Part shown: positions 25,006 to 33,000 of the stretch, piece by piece
Position numbering within the stretch: position 1 is the first letter of the stretch
Layout: the number at the start of each line of letters is the position of its first letter
DNA from: CAMLIZ01 sp040758375
Lineage (GTDB): Bacteria; Pseudomonadota; Gammaproteobacteria; Burkholderiales; Burkholderiaceae_C
Assembly: GCA_040758375.1 (NCBI GenBank)
Contig: JBFLWE010000020.1
Location: 1 to 64,000 of the forward strand
Reading direction: 5' to 3'
Length of the DNA stretch: 64,000 nt
The notes under the pieces: model-generated
The model's input: the letters and a program-made list of their open reading frames with translations, nothing else
The model's database searches: none
What the model was told of the DNA's origin: nothing
Made by a program: the position numbers and the translations under genes

Positions 25006-26559
25006 GTGCCGTTCCCCACCATCCTTCCCAGTGATACGCGTACCGCGCCGACAGACGCCGTGACACTGGCGGTGTACGCACCCTTCGGCACCGACGAGGT
25101 GCTCAGCTCCTATCCTGACGGCAGCTCGCGCGAGCTTGCGCAGCATCCGCTGTTCAAGAGCCTGCTGCAGGTCTGCGAGTGTGGCGTCCACGTGAGTGCG
25201 TTGATCGACCTGGCCGGTGACGACACCTACCTGGTTGACCTTCCCGCCGGCCAACCCGCGGCGGTGAAGGTCATCTCGCGCTGGAAGCAGGACATGTCAG
25301 CCCCAGCCACGCTGGCCGGCTTCCTGCGCCACGCGCAGGCGACTTGGCCCTCGTCCGCGCTCGTGCTGGCGCTCGAAGGCCACGGTGCTGGCTTCCTCCC
25401 TGATATCGACCGCCGCCAGCTGAGCACGCAAAACGTCACCGCGGGCGGCACGATCGAATGGCGTATGTCCGGAGACCATGCCTCCCCCGTGCTGCCGATG
25501 GGCTCGCCGCTCCTGCCCATGGGCTCGCCGTTGTTGCCAATGGGCTCACCGCTGCTGCCAGCGAACCACATGCCGATATCCACTGCCGGCCTGGGCATTG
25601 CCTTGAAGGACGCCATCGCCCACGGAGCGCCGAAGATCGCGGCACTTCACTTCAACAACTGCTTCAACATGTCGGTCGAGGTGCTGCACACGGTGGCCCC
25701 GTATGCCGAGTACGCCACCGGCTACATGAACTACAACTTCTTCACCGCGGGAGCAACCTATCCCGCGGTGTTCGCCCGCCTGCAGCGAGCGGGCAGCGCG
25801 AGTGCCGAACAACTGGCCTGCTGGTTCGCCGACGAGAACCGCGCCGCGCTGGCACAGAAGAAGCACCACCCCACCGTCGGGGGGGTGATCCGCCTGTCCC
25901 GCATGCACGAGATCGCCGAACGCATCGACGACCTGGCTGACGCCTTGCTGTCCGCACTGCGCACGGCCTCTGCGGGCGCGCGGCCTGCCGTCGTCAGCAA
26001 GGTCCGCCACGCCATCCTGAAGGCACAGCAGTACGACACCGACGCACCGATGGAGCTGGAATCCCCGGATCAGCTTACCGACGTCTACAGCCTGGCCGCC
26101 GCATTGACGCAGTTCGACTTCGGCCCGCACAAGGTGCATTCGGCTGCACTGGCGCTGCAGAAGGCACTGCAAGGCGTCAAGGCCTATGGCGAGAACGACC
26201 ACCCCTGGGTCGCCTTCGACCAGCGCTGGAACTTCAGCGCGCCCACATTGGCAATGAACATCTTCCTGCCCGATCCTCTGCTGAGCGGGCTGTGGGACTG
26301 GCGCTCGCCCTATTACCTGAATGTGAACCCCGACCCGACGCTACCCCAGGTGCAACCCCGCATCATTGAATTCCTGAAGGTTACTGACTGGGTGGACTTC
26401 ATCATCGAGTACCACAAGGAAGCCCGCTTCATCGGGCTTCTGCCAGCCGCCATACCCGCGTTCCCGGTGTTCAACGCCGGCTTCGAACCACCCCGCAAGT
26501 CAGACGACCCCTGCCACGACGGAGGTTCCAAGGAGGGAGGCAAGGGCACCGCCCGCTGA
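25006..26559 (+). CDS. Clostripain-like (C11) cysteine peptidase with LPMGSPL repeats
   Basis: A 517-residue protein; the GTG at 25,006 is supported by AAGGAG five bases upstream. It resembles clan CD C11 peptidases: a core strand then Gly-His-Gly (His126 in LALEGHGAGF) and, after a further strand, Asn-Asn-Cys (Cys219 in LHFNNCFNMS), the expected catalytic pair. Between them lie three 7-residue repeats LPMGSPL (residues 163-183) in the region where clostripain has its excised linker. There is no signal peptide. C11 enzymes cut after Lys/Arg and often self-process. Its position next to the GG-peptide gene suggests a role in peptide maturation or as a protease effector; this is inference. Confidence 0.7.
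   Translation: MPFPTILPSDTRTAPTDAVTLAVYAPFGTDEVLSSYPDGSSRELAQHPLFKSLLQVCECGVHVSALIDLAGDDTYLVDLPAGQPAAVKVISRWKQDMSAPATLAGFLRHAQATWPSSALVLALEGHGAGFLPDIDRRQLSTQNVTAGGTIEWRMSGDHASPVLPMGSPLLPMGSPLLPMGSPLLPANHMPISTAGLGIALKDAIAHGAPKIAALHFNNCFNMSVEVLHTVAPYAEYATGYMNYNFFTAGATYPAVFARLQRAGSASAEQLACWFADENRAALAQKKHHPTVGGVIRLSRMHEIAERIDDLADALLSALRTASAGARPAVVSKVRHAILKAQQYDTDAPMELESPDQLTDVYSLAAALTQFDFGPHKVHSAALALQKALQGVKAYGENDHPWVAFDQRWNFSAPTLAMNIFLPDPLLSGLWDWRSPYYLNVNPDPTLPQVQPRIIEFLKVTDWVDFIIEYHKEARFIGLLPAAIPAFPVFNAGFEPPRKSDDPCHDGGSKEGGKGTAR
25492..25554 (+). repeat. Three tandem 21-base units encoding LPMGSPL
   Basis: Units at 25,492-25,512, 25,513-25,533 and 25,534-25,554, in frame with the C11 peptidase (residues 163-183), then a partial fourth (LPA). 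They differ at synonymous positions (tcg/tca, ctg/ttg), so the repeat is not a fresh slippage product. Confidence 0.8.
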
Positions 26560-26593
26560 AAAGCCCGACTGGCCCGGCGACGCCCTTCCCACG

Positions 26594-26636
26594 CAACCCC
26601 TGCTGCGGCCGCAAGGCCCGGCAGGGGTTGTTCTTT
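26594..26636 (+). terminator. Rho-independent terminator after the C11 peptidase gene
   Basis: A 10-bp stem CAACCCCTGC / GCAGGGGTTG with a 17-base loop, followed by TTCTTT. Confidence 0.7.
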
Positions 26637-26769
26637 ATCGTCTCGCCATCGTCCTCCGGCACCGCCCGCACCGCCTTGCATCGCGCGTGGAGATGGGAAC
26701 GCGCCAGCGCTGCAATGGCCTCCGACACGCCGCTTTCGGCTGCCACCCACACCACGGAGGACATTTCCC

Positions 26770-28962
26770 ATGGCCATCACGATGCAAGGCGCCTGGACCA
26801 TCCGGGTCAGCGCCAAGAACGCTTCCTTCGCACAGCGCTTCGTCGTCACCGGCGCCGACAGCGGCAACGGCACCTACACCGGCACGGTGGGCACCAGCGT
26901 GTTCGTCTCGGGCGCGCAGTGGTCGCTGAACATCCAGCACCAGCCCACGGGGCAGCCCTGGCGCGACTCGGCCCAGCGCATCGGCTTTCCCGGCGTGGCC
27001 GGCGGCCTGCTGCGCTTCGAGATCCGCTCCAACGACGCCGGCGCCGACACCGACTACGACGACCTGGTGCTCAGCTGCTCGCTGCCCGCCAGTGCGTCCG
27101 ACTACGTGCTGTACGGCACGGTGAAAACCTACGCCGGCCTGTGCCTGTTCAACCCCTGCCGCGACGACTACGTGGTGCTCGACCCGCCGTACCACCTGCA
27201 GCGGCTGTGCGAGCGCTTCCCGCAGCTGTGCGACGTGCTCGCCAAGCTGTACCCCGAGCGCCTGCGCGTCCCGCCCATCCCGCTGCCCGATCCGCCGCCG
27301 GAGCTCACGCCCATCGTCATCCCCACCGGGCTGCCGGTGGTGTCCAACGGGCTGGTGTTCCAGTCGCGCATGGCGCGCGCGCCGCAAGCCGGCGCCAAGC
27401 TCGCCGACGACCAGCGCGAGGCCGAGGCCGTGGCGGCGCTGGGGCTGAACGTGCGGCGCACCGCCTTCCGCTCCAGCGCCATGGCCGCCGGCCTGGACAA
27501 GCTCTCGCGCCTGGACCTGGAGGCCATTGCCGGCATCCGCGACATCGGCATCCGCTTCCGCTGCAACGTCGAGCGCGCGCCCGGGCTGCTGCTGCGCTTC
27601 CAGGAATACGACCGCACCGCCGCCGAGAAGCTCGGCGGCCCCTACAGCGGCGCCGGCGCGCGGCAAGACCTGGGGCTGGCGGTCACCGACGAGCTGGGCA
27701 ACTACATCTTCCGCTTCAGCCCCTCGCTGGCCGACATCGCCGAAGAGACCGCCGACGTGGCCGCGGGCGAGAGCCTGGCCGCGCAGCTGCGCCCCGACGT
27801 GATCGTGCAGGTGGTGGGCACGGGGCTGACCGCCACCTACGAGACCGCGCCCTACAACAACGTGGCCAACCTGCAGCGCATCGACCTGTGCGTGCCCTAC
27901 GACAAGGCCCACCCCAGCCGCGCCTGCGCAGGCGACCGCGTGATCCAGCGCGTGGGCGACATCGTGCTGCTGCACTCGGCCATCGACGGCACGCCCAACC
28001 AGCTCGATGCCGAAGGCCGCATCACCTGCCGCAACGCCAACGCGCCGCAGGTCGATTGCGCCGGCTGGCGCGGTGCGCTGCGCCTGTATGCCTGCTTCGG
28101 CCGGCCGGAGGCGGTGCGCTATGCCGTCTTCCACAAGCGCCCCAGCGAGACGACGTGGCACGCGGTCAACGAACCGCATGCGCTGAACTGGATCCCCAAC
28201 CTCGTGGCCGGCGGCACCTCGGTGGGGCCGAGCGACCAGATGGTCACGCCCAGCGTGCCGCTGGCCGGCGGCCCGGGCCAGCCGGTGCCCACCTATGCCA
28301 ACCATGAAGGCGACCTCAACTGGATCGAAAACGACCTCAAGCTGATCCTGCACACGGCCCTGTACCGCCCCTGGGACGAGCCGGGGCCCGTGCAGTTCCA
28401 CATCGAGGCCTACGACAGCGCCGGCAACGCGATCGCGGCCACGGCCGACACGGTCACGCTGTACATCCACAACCGCACCGCCATCGCCGGCCGGCCGCAG
28501 AAGGGCGACATCGAGTCCATCACGATGGGCAGCACCACGCTGGGCGACTGCGGCCTGTTCGTGCTGAGCGCGCCCGATGCGCCGCTCACCGTGAAGCACC
28601 GCGCGGTCGACCCCGAAGGCTTCCTGCACAGCTGGTCCTTGAGCGTCACGCGCGGCAACCACCATCCGGTGTCAACCGTGGTGGTCGGCGGCGTCACGCC
28701 CAAGGCCTTCAACGCCGCCGCCACGCCCTGCGACTTCACCGGCACGCGCGACGAGCCCACGGCCGACGTGAACGACTACGTGCTCACCGAGCTGAAGCCC
28801 AACCCCCTGAGCGCCGACGGCCCCCACTGGCTGCCGGCGGGCCACAACTTCTGCGCCTTCGCCTTCACCCTGAGCGCCAGCGACCGCGTCACCGACGGCC
28901 GCACGGCCTATCCGCAGGTCGTGTTCTGGCAAGACCTCATCGGGTTGAGCACCGGTGCCTGA
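26770..28962 (+). CDS. Uncharacterised 730-residue protein
   Basis: I do not recognise this family. A GGAGGA ribosome-binding site precedes the ATG. The N-terminal ~110 residues look beta-rich (MAITMQGAWTIRVSAKNASFAQRF). A proline-rich linker lies near residues 160-190 (PPIPLPDPPPELTPIVIP), and two Cys clusters flank it. There is no signal peptide or membrane segment. The C-terminal half contains beta-rich segments such as VQFHIEAYDSAGNAIAATAD. It is the first of four tightly spaced genes (to 31,053) with good ribosome-binding sites, clearly an operon. The context gives no pathway. Confidence 0.75.
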   Translation: MAITMQGAWTIRVSAKNASFAQRFVVTGADSGNGTYTGTVGTSVFVSGAQWSLNIQHQPTGQPWRDSAQRIGFPGVAGGLLRFEIRSNDAGADTDYDDLVLSCSLPASASDYVLYGTVKTYAGLCLFNPCRDDYVVLDPPYHLQRLCERFPQLCDVLAKLYPERLRVPPIPLPDPPPELTPIVIPTGLPVVSNGLVFQSRMARAPQAGAKLADDQREAEAVAALGLNVRRTAFRSSAMAAGLDKLSRLDLEAIAGIRDIGIRFRCNVERAPGLLLRFQEYDRTAAEKLGGPYSGAGARQDLGLAVTDELGNYIFRFSPSLADIAEETADVAAGESLAAQLRPDVIVQVVGTGLTATYETAPYNNVANLQRIDLCVPYDKAHPSRACAGDRVIQRVGDIVLLHSAIDGTPNQLDAEGRITCRNANAPQVDCAGWRGALRLYACFGRPEAVRYAVFHKRPSETTWHAVNEPHALNWIPNLVAGGTSVGPSDQMVTPSVPLAGGPGQPVPTYANHEGDLNWIENDLKLILHTALYRPWDEPGPVQFHIEAYDSAGNAIAATADTVTLYIHNRTAIAGRPQKGDIESITMGSTTLGDCGLFVLSAPDAPLTVKHRAVDPEGFLHSWSLSVTRGNHHPVSTVVVGGVTPKAFNAAATPCDFTGTRDEPTADVNDYVLTELKPNPLSADGPHWLPAGHNFCAFAFTLSASDRVTDGRTAYPQVVFWQDLIGLSTGA

Positions 28963-28977
28963 CGAAAGGAGCCGCTC

Positions 28978-29391
28978 ATGGACGCCTACCTCTCCACCCT
29001 GCTCGGCGCGCTGGCCACCTGGCGCGCCACCCACCTGCTGCATGCCGAGCACGGGCCCGGCGGCGTGTTCCAGCGCCTGCGCGGCCTGGCCCACCGCGGC
29101 CTGCTGGGCCAGGTGGTGCAGTGCTTCTACTGCCTGAGCCTGTGGGTCTCGGCGCCGATCGCGCTGATGCTCAGCCGCGACTGGTTCGAGCGCCTGCTGC
29201 TCTGGCTGGGCCTGTCGGCCGCGGCCATCGGGCTGGAGCGCGTCAACGGCCGCTGGACGCTGCCGGCCGTGGCCAGCTACTTCGAAGACCCGCCGCCCGC
29301 CCCAGTCGCCACGCACACGCACGTGGACCTGCCGGTCGGGCACATGGCCGACCCGGCGCCCGACACCGTGCCTTTCATCCAGCAGCGCTGA
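28978..29391 (+). CDS. DUF1360-like small membrane protein
   Basis: A 137-residue protein starting 16 bases after the previous stop, with AAAGGAG before the ATG. The N-terminus has the DUF1360 pattern: ALATWRATHLLHAEHGPGGVF, then CFYCLSLWVSAPIALML with a CxxC pair entering a membrane helix, and a second helix around LLLWLGLSAAAIGLERVNG. The C-terminal ~45 residues are soluble and His/Pro/Asp-rich. The molecular function of DUF1360 is unknown to me. Confidence 0.75.
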   Translation: MDAYLSTLLGALATWRATHLLHAEHGPGGVFQRLRGLAHRGLLGQVVQCFYCLSLWVSAPIALMLSRDWFERLLLWLGLSAAAIGLERVNGRWTLPAVASYFEDPPPAPVATHTHVDLPVGHMADPAPDTVPFIQQR

Positions 29392-29407
29392 CGCCGGAGG
29401 AAACAGC

Positions 29408-29677
29408 ATGTGCAACTGCGGACCTCGCCGCGCCGTGCCGCTGCCCCAGCGGCCGGCCACCGGCCCCCTGGCCCACACGACGCATCCCACCCCGGCACAC
29501 CTTGCGCCGGCGCGGCCGAAGGCGCTGTTCGAGTACGTGGGCCGCACCGCGCTCACCGTGATCGGCCCCGCCTCGGGCCTGCGCTACCGCTTCGACCGCC
29601 CGGGCGCGCGCCTGGCGGTGGACCCGCGCGACCACCAGGCGCTGCAGGCCGTGCCGCTGCTGCGCGCCAGCGCCTGA
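29408..29677 (+). CDS. Small hypothetical protein with MCNCG N-terminus
   Basis: An 89-residue protein with GGAGGAA before the ATG. It starts MCNCGPRR and has a Pro/Ala-rich stretch to about residue 36. A compact beta-rich segment follows (FEYVGRTALTVIGPASGLRYRFDRPGARLAVDPRD), resembling small SH3-like proteins seen beside phage-tail or spore-surface type genes. The function is unknown. It lies between the DUF1360 gene and the 448-residue gene of the same operon. Confidence 0.65.
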   Translation: MCNCGPRRAVPLPQRPATGPLAHTTHPTPAHLAPARPKALFEYVGRTALTVIGPASGLRYRFDRPGARLAVDPRDHQALQAVPLLRASA

Positions 29678-29706
29678 ACCATCCATTCCACGACAGAGGA
29701 GGCCCC

Positions 29707-31053
29707 ATGAGCCAGGACCTGATCGACTACAACGAGCTGCCCTGCTGCCCGCAGCTCGACCCCGCGCCGGTATGCGACGTGATCGACTTCCGGCGCCGGC
29801 TGGTGTTTCCCACACCGGTGCGCGGCCCCAACGAGCAGCCGGTGAAGGTGGAGGTGATCCTGCACACGCGCTTCACCCGCTGCCCCGGCCCGTTGGCGCT
29901 GGGCGAGGTCGCCTACAGCACCACGCTGCTGCCTGGCGAAAAGGTGCGCCTGGCCACCACCGACCGGCGCAGCCGCTTCAGCTTCGACAGCGAAAGCAGG
30001 CTCGCCTACCGCAGCGAGCAGCTGAGCGAGGAGCAGTACCGCCTGCGCGCGCTGCGGGCGCTGATGTCCGACGAGAACGTGGTCGACCGCGGCAACTCCC
30101 ACTACACCGAGCAGGGCAAGTGGGACTTCCATGGCGACGCCTCGGGCAGCATCGGCTTCTTCTCCGCCAGCGCCGACGCCAACGCCAACGGCAGCCACAG
30201 CGCCTCGAGCGCCAGCGACTACCTGCGCGAGCACCGCGCGCATGCCGAGATGGCCGACCACCAGAGCGTGGAGGCCACGCGCAAGGCACACAGCGTCAGC
30301 ATCGGCGAGGTGCAGCAACGCACGCATATCGAAGGCGAAAGCCAGGACCATTTCGAATCGGCCTCGCGCGAGTTCGCCAACCCCAACAAATGCCATGCAG
30401 TCACCTTCATGTTCTACCGGCTCAACAAGACCGAGACCATCCGCTTCGAGCTGGTGGCCATCGAGCGGCGCGTGCTCGACCCGGTGGCGCCGATGCCGGT
30501 GCCGGCCAATCCGTTCCGTCCGGTGGGCAGCATCGCCACCATTCCGCAGGAACTGCCGGCCACGCACGCCAAGCGCAGCGAAGCGTTGCACCGCGGCATC
30601 GAGGCCGACCAGCAGGTGCAGTTGCAGGCGCTCGACCCGCTGCCCGGCGGCGCCCCGCGCGCGCTGCTGGGCAACCGGCTGGTCACCGGCACCGCACTGG
30701 CCGCCGCGCTGGGCGAGGCGCAGCCGCTGGCCGACGCGCTGCGCCAGCAGGCCCTGAAATTCGTCGATGCACAGCTGGCGCAGCAGGGCCTGCTCGCCAA
30801 GGACGGCAGCGTCTCGCGCGAGCTGCTCGCGCGCGTGAACTACGAGCGCCGCACCAGCGTGCCCACCGCCGGCGTCATCGTGAAGAGCTGCATGGACCAA
30901 TGCGGCATCTGCGAACCCGAGGTGGAGCGCCTGCACGAGCTCGAACTGCAGCGCCTGGAGCTGCAGAACAAGCTGCTGGCGCGCCAGATCGAGCTGCTGG
31001 ACAAGCACCGCGACTACCGTTGCTGCCCGGCGGGCGAGGTGCCCACACCCTGA
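29707..31053 (+). CDS. Uncharacterised 448-residue protein with Ala/Ser/Asn-rich segment and coiled coil
   Basis: The ATG at 29,707 follows GAGGAGG. The N-terminal ~100 residues look beta-rich with paired Cys (PCCPQ). Residues about 145-175 are a low-complexity Ala/Ser/Asn/Gly stretch (FFSASADANANGSHSASSAS), then a charged helical region. The C-terminus has CMDQCGICEPE followed by a Leu/Glu-rich coiled coil (LHELELQRLELQNKLLARQ) and a final CC. The cysteine pairs recall metal binding, but no family is recognised. Last gene of the four-gene operon. Confidence 0.75.
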   Translation: MSQDLIDYNELPCCPQLDPAPVCDVIDFRRRLVFPTPVRGPNEQPVKVEVILHTRFTRCPGPLALGEVAYSTTLLPGEKVRLATTDRRSRFSFDSESRLAYRSEQLSEEQYRLRALRALMSDENVVDRGNSHYTEQGKWDFHGDASGSIGFFSASADANANGSHSASSASDYLREHRAHAEMADHQSVEATRKAHSVSIGEVQQRTHIEGESQDHFESASREFANPNKCHAVTFMFYRLNKTETIRFELVAIERRVLDPVAPMPVPANPFRPVGSIATIPQELPATHAKRSEALHRGIEADQQVQLQALDPLPGGAPRALLGNRLVTGTALAAALGEAQPLADALRQQALKFVDAQLAQQGLLAKDGSVSRELLARVNYERRTSVPTAGVIVKSCMDQCGICEPEVERLHELELQRLELQNKLLARQIELLDKHRDYRCCPAGEVPTP

Positions 31054-31055
31054 GC

Positions 31056-31094
31056 ACAGCGGCGCGCTGACAGCGCGCGCCGCGCGGCGCTGTC
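31056..31094 (+). terminator. GC-rich inverted repeat after the four-gene operon
   Basis: Overlapping GCGCGC arms around TGACA, and outer ACAGCG / CGCTGT arms, lie just after the stop. A terminator is plausible but the pairing is ambiguous and there is no T-tract. Confidence 0.3.
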
Positions 31095-31147
31095 GGTACG
31101 GGCCGACACGCACGCAGCTTGCCGGGGAGCCTCACAACGCCCCGGCC

Positions 31148-32305
31148 ATGAGCACGCTGCCCCCCGCCGCCCCCCTGCAAGCCGAGCCCAGCGGGCTCGC
31201 CGGCCGGCTGCTGGCGCTGTGGCCGCAGCAGGAGCGTGCCTACGCGGTGCTGTGCCTCGACCCGGCCGGCACCATCGTCGGCGTGTCCGCCGGCACGCCG
31301 CTGGTGCTGGGCTGGCAGCCGCAAGAGCTGCTGGGCCGCCCGGCGGCGCTGGTGTTCACCGACGAAGACCTGCAGCGCCGGCTCGACGCGCACGAGCGCG
31401 ACGTGGCCAGCAGCGTGGGCCATGCCGAGGACGACCGCTGGCACCAGCGCAAGGACGGCACGCGCATCTGGATGTCCGGCGTCATGACCGCCATCCGCGA
31501 GCCCGACGGCCGCTGCATCGGCTATGTGAAGGTGCTGCGCGACCGCACCGACCTGCGCGCGCAGATCGAGACGCTGGAGCACCGCGTGTCCGCGCTGCGA
31601 GGGGCGCTGGAGCGCAAGGACGCCCAGTTCACGACCCTGGCGCACGAGCTGGCCAACCCCTTGAGCCCGTTGCTGCAGGCCTGCCACCTGCTCAGCCGGG
31701 CCGACGAGCAGCAGCGGCCCCGGCTGCTCGAGGTCATCGGCCGCCAGCTGGAAAGCCTGCGCCGACTCATCGGCGACCTGCGCTCCGCGGTGGGCCGCGA
31801 CGGCGCACCGCCCGAGCTGGCGATCCAGCGCTTCGTGCTGCAGGAGCTGCTGCTGCAGGTCACGCAGGCCTGCATGGGGGAGGCCGTCGCACGCCAGCAG
31901 CAGCTGGAGCTGCTGGCCGCCGAAGTGCCGATCTGGATCGACGCCGACCCGGCGCGCCTGCACCAGGTGGTGCTCAACCTGGTGGGCAACGCGATCAAGT
32001 ACACCCCGGCCGGCGGCCGCGTCTGGATCAAGGCCACGGTGGAAGCCGACGATGCGGTGATCCGCGTCGAGGACACCGGCGTCGGCATCGCCCCCGAGAT
32101 GCTGCCGCGCATCTTCGACCTCTTCACCCAGGACCCGGACTCGCGCCACCTGTCGCGCGGCGGCCTGGGCGTGGGCCTGGCGGTGGTGAAGAACCTGGTC
32201 GACCTGCACGGCGGCACGGTCGAAGTGCGCAGCGACGGCCGCGGCAAGGGCAGCCATTTCGCGGTGCGTCTGCCGCTGCGGCGCAGTGGCGCCGCCGGCG
32301 CCTGA
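31148..32305 (+). CDS. PAS-domain sensor histidine kinase
   Basis: A 385-residue soluble kinase. The PAS domain spans about residues 30-135 (AVLCLDPAGTIVGVSAGTPLVLGW, then a PAC-like KDGTRIWMSGVM). The H-box is AHELANPLSPL with the phospho-accepting His. The N-box is LNLVGNAIKYTPAGG, the G1 box EDTGVGIAPEM and the G2 box GGLGVGLAVVKNLVDLHGG. No transmembrane helix and no receiver domain are present. No response regulator is encoded nearby, so it is an orphan kinase. It may share transcription with the preceding operon or start anew after the inverted repeat. Confidence 0.88.
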   Translation: MSTLPPAAPLQAEPSGLAGRLLALWPQQERAYAVLCLDPAGTIVGVSAGTPLVLGWQPQELLGRPAALVFTDEDLQRRLDAHERDVASSVGHAEDDRWHQRKDGTRIWMSGVMTAIREPDGRCIGYVKVLRDRTDLRAQIETLEHRVSALRGALERKDAQFTTLAHELANPLSPLLQACHLLSRADEQQRPRLLEVIGRQLESLRRLIGDLRSAVGRDGAPPELAIQRFVLQELLLQVTQACMGEAVARQQQLELLAAEVPIWIDADPARLHQVVLNLVGNAIKYTPAGGRVWIKATVEADDAVIRVEDTGVGIAPEMLPRIFDLFTQDPDSRHLSRGGLGVGLAVVKNLVDLHGGTVEVRSDGRGKGSHFAVRLPLRRSGAAGA

Positions 32306-32423
32306 GCGCGGCCGCGGTGACTTCCTTCACGCCCGCCGGCACGCGGTATGCCGCGGTCCCTTCAAAGCCTGCGCCGGCCTGCCGATGGAGCGCTCAACGC
32401 CCCACGAGAAACAGGACCGCCCG

Positions 32424-32927
32424 ATGCGCCACCGCCACACCGCCGCCGTGCCCACCCACGCCTTGCGCCTGCTGGGCGCGAGCCTGCTGCTGGCCGGCGG
32501 CGCGCTTGCCGTGCAACCAGCGCGCGCAGGCCTGTCCCCCTTGAGCGATGTGGAGCTCACGCAGGTGAGCGGCCGCGCGGCGGCGCCGATGCAGCAGCAG
32601 AAGACCGAGCAGAACTCGGCGCGCCTGCCGCTGCTGGGCAGCCTGCTCGCGCTGTTCGCGCCCGAGCACCTGCACACCAGCACGCTCGACCGTGCCGCCT
32701 TCGAGGCCGCGCTCGCCGCCCACGGCGCACAGCCGCTGCCGCGCCCGCTGTACGACGGCGGCCCGGTCACGCAGATCGTGATCGACGCACCCCCTGTCAG
32801 CACCCGCTTCGAAGCCGGCGCGCTGCTGTCCACCTTCGGTGTCGACTACCAGGGCCGCAGCTTCGGCAGCATCAGCATCACCAACCTCGACGCCCGCGGC
32901 ACGACGCTGTGGGTATGGAAGCCCTGA
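32424..32927 (+). CDS. Secreted or periplasmic small protein with LSDVELTQVSG motif
   Basis: A 167-residue protein from the ATG at 32,424 (AGGA upstream); an in-frame ATG at 32,385 would bury the signal peptide. The signal peptide (RLLGASLLLAGGALAVQPARA) is followed directly by GLSPLSDVELTQVSGR, which resembles both double-glycine leader sequences and a motif found after the signal peptide of some secreted proteobacterial proteins. The rest is not recognised and ends with a beta-rich stretch (ISITNLDARGTTLWVWKP). It lies between two kinase genes. Confidence 0.65.
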   Translation: MRHRHTAAVPTHALRLLGASLLLAGGALAVQPARAGLSPLSDVELTQVSGRAAAPMQQQKTEQNSARLPLLGSLLALFAPEHLHTSTLDRAAFEAALAAHGAQPLPRPLYDGGPVTQIVIDAPPVSTRFEAGALLSTFGVDYQGRSFGSISITNLDARGTTLWVWKP

Positions 32928-33000
32928 CGCGGCAACCGCGCGCGCGCCGCGCTCCCGCTGCGGCCTGGGCATCCGGCTTGCCGCGGCGCTGCTGCTTCCG

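Noticed and set aside
25492..25554. Possible CRISPR-like or mobile repeat
   Set aside because: The 21-base units are in frame, contiguous and without spacers; they are a protein-coding tandem repeat.
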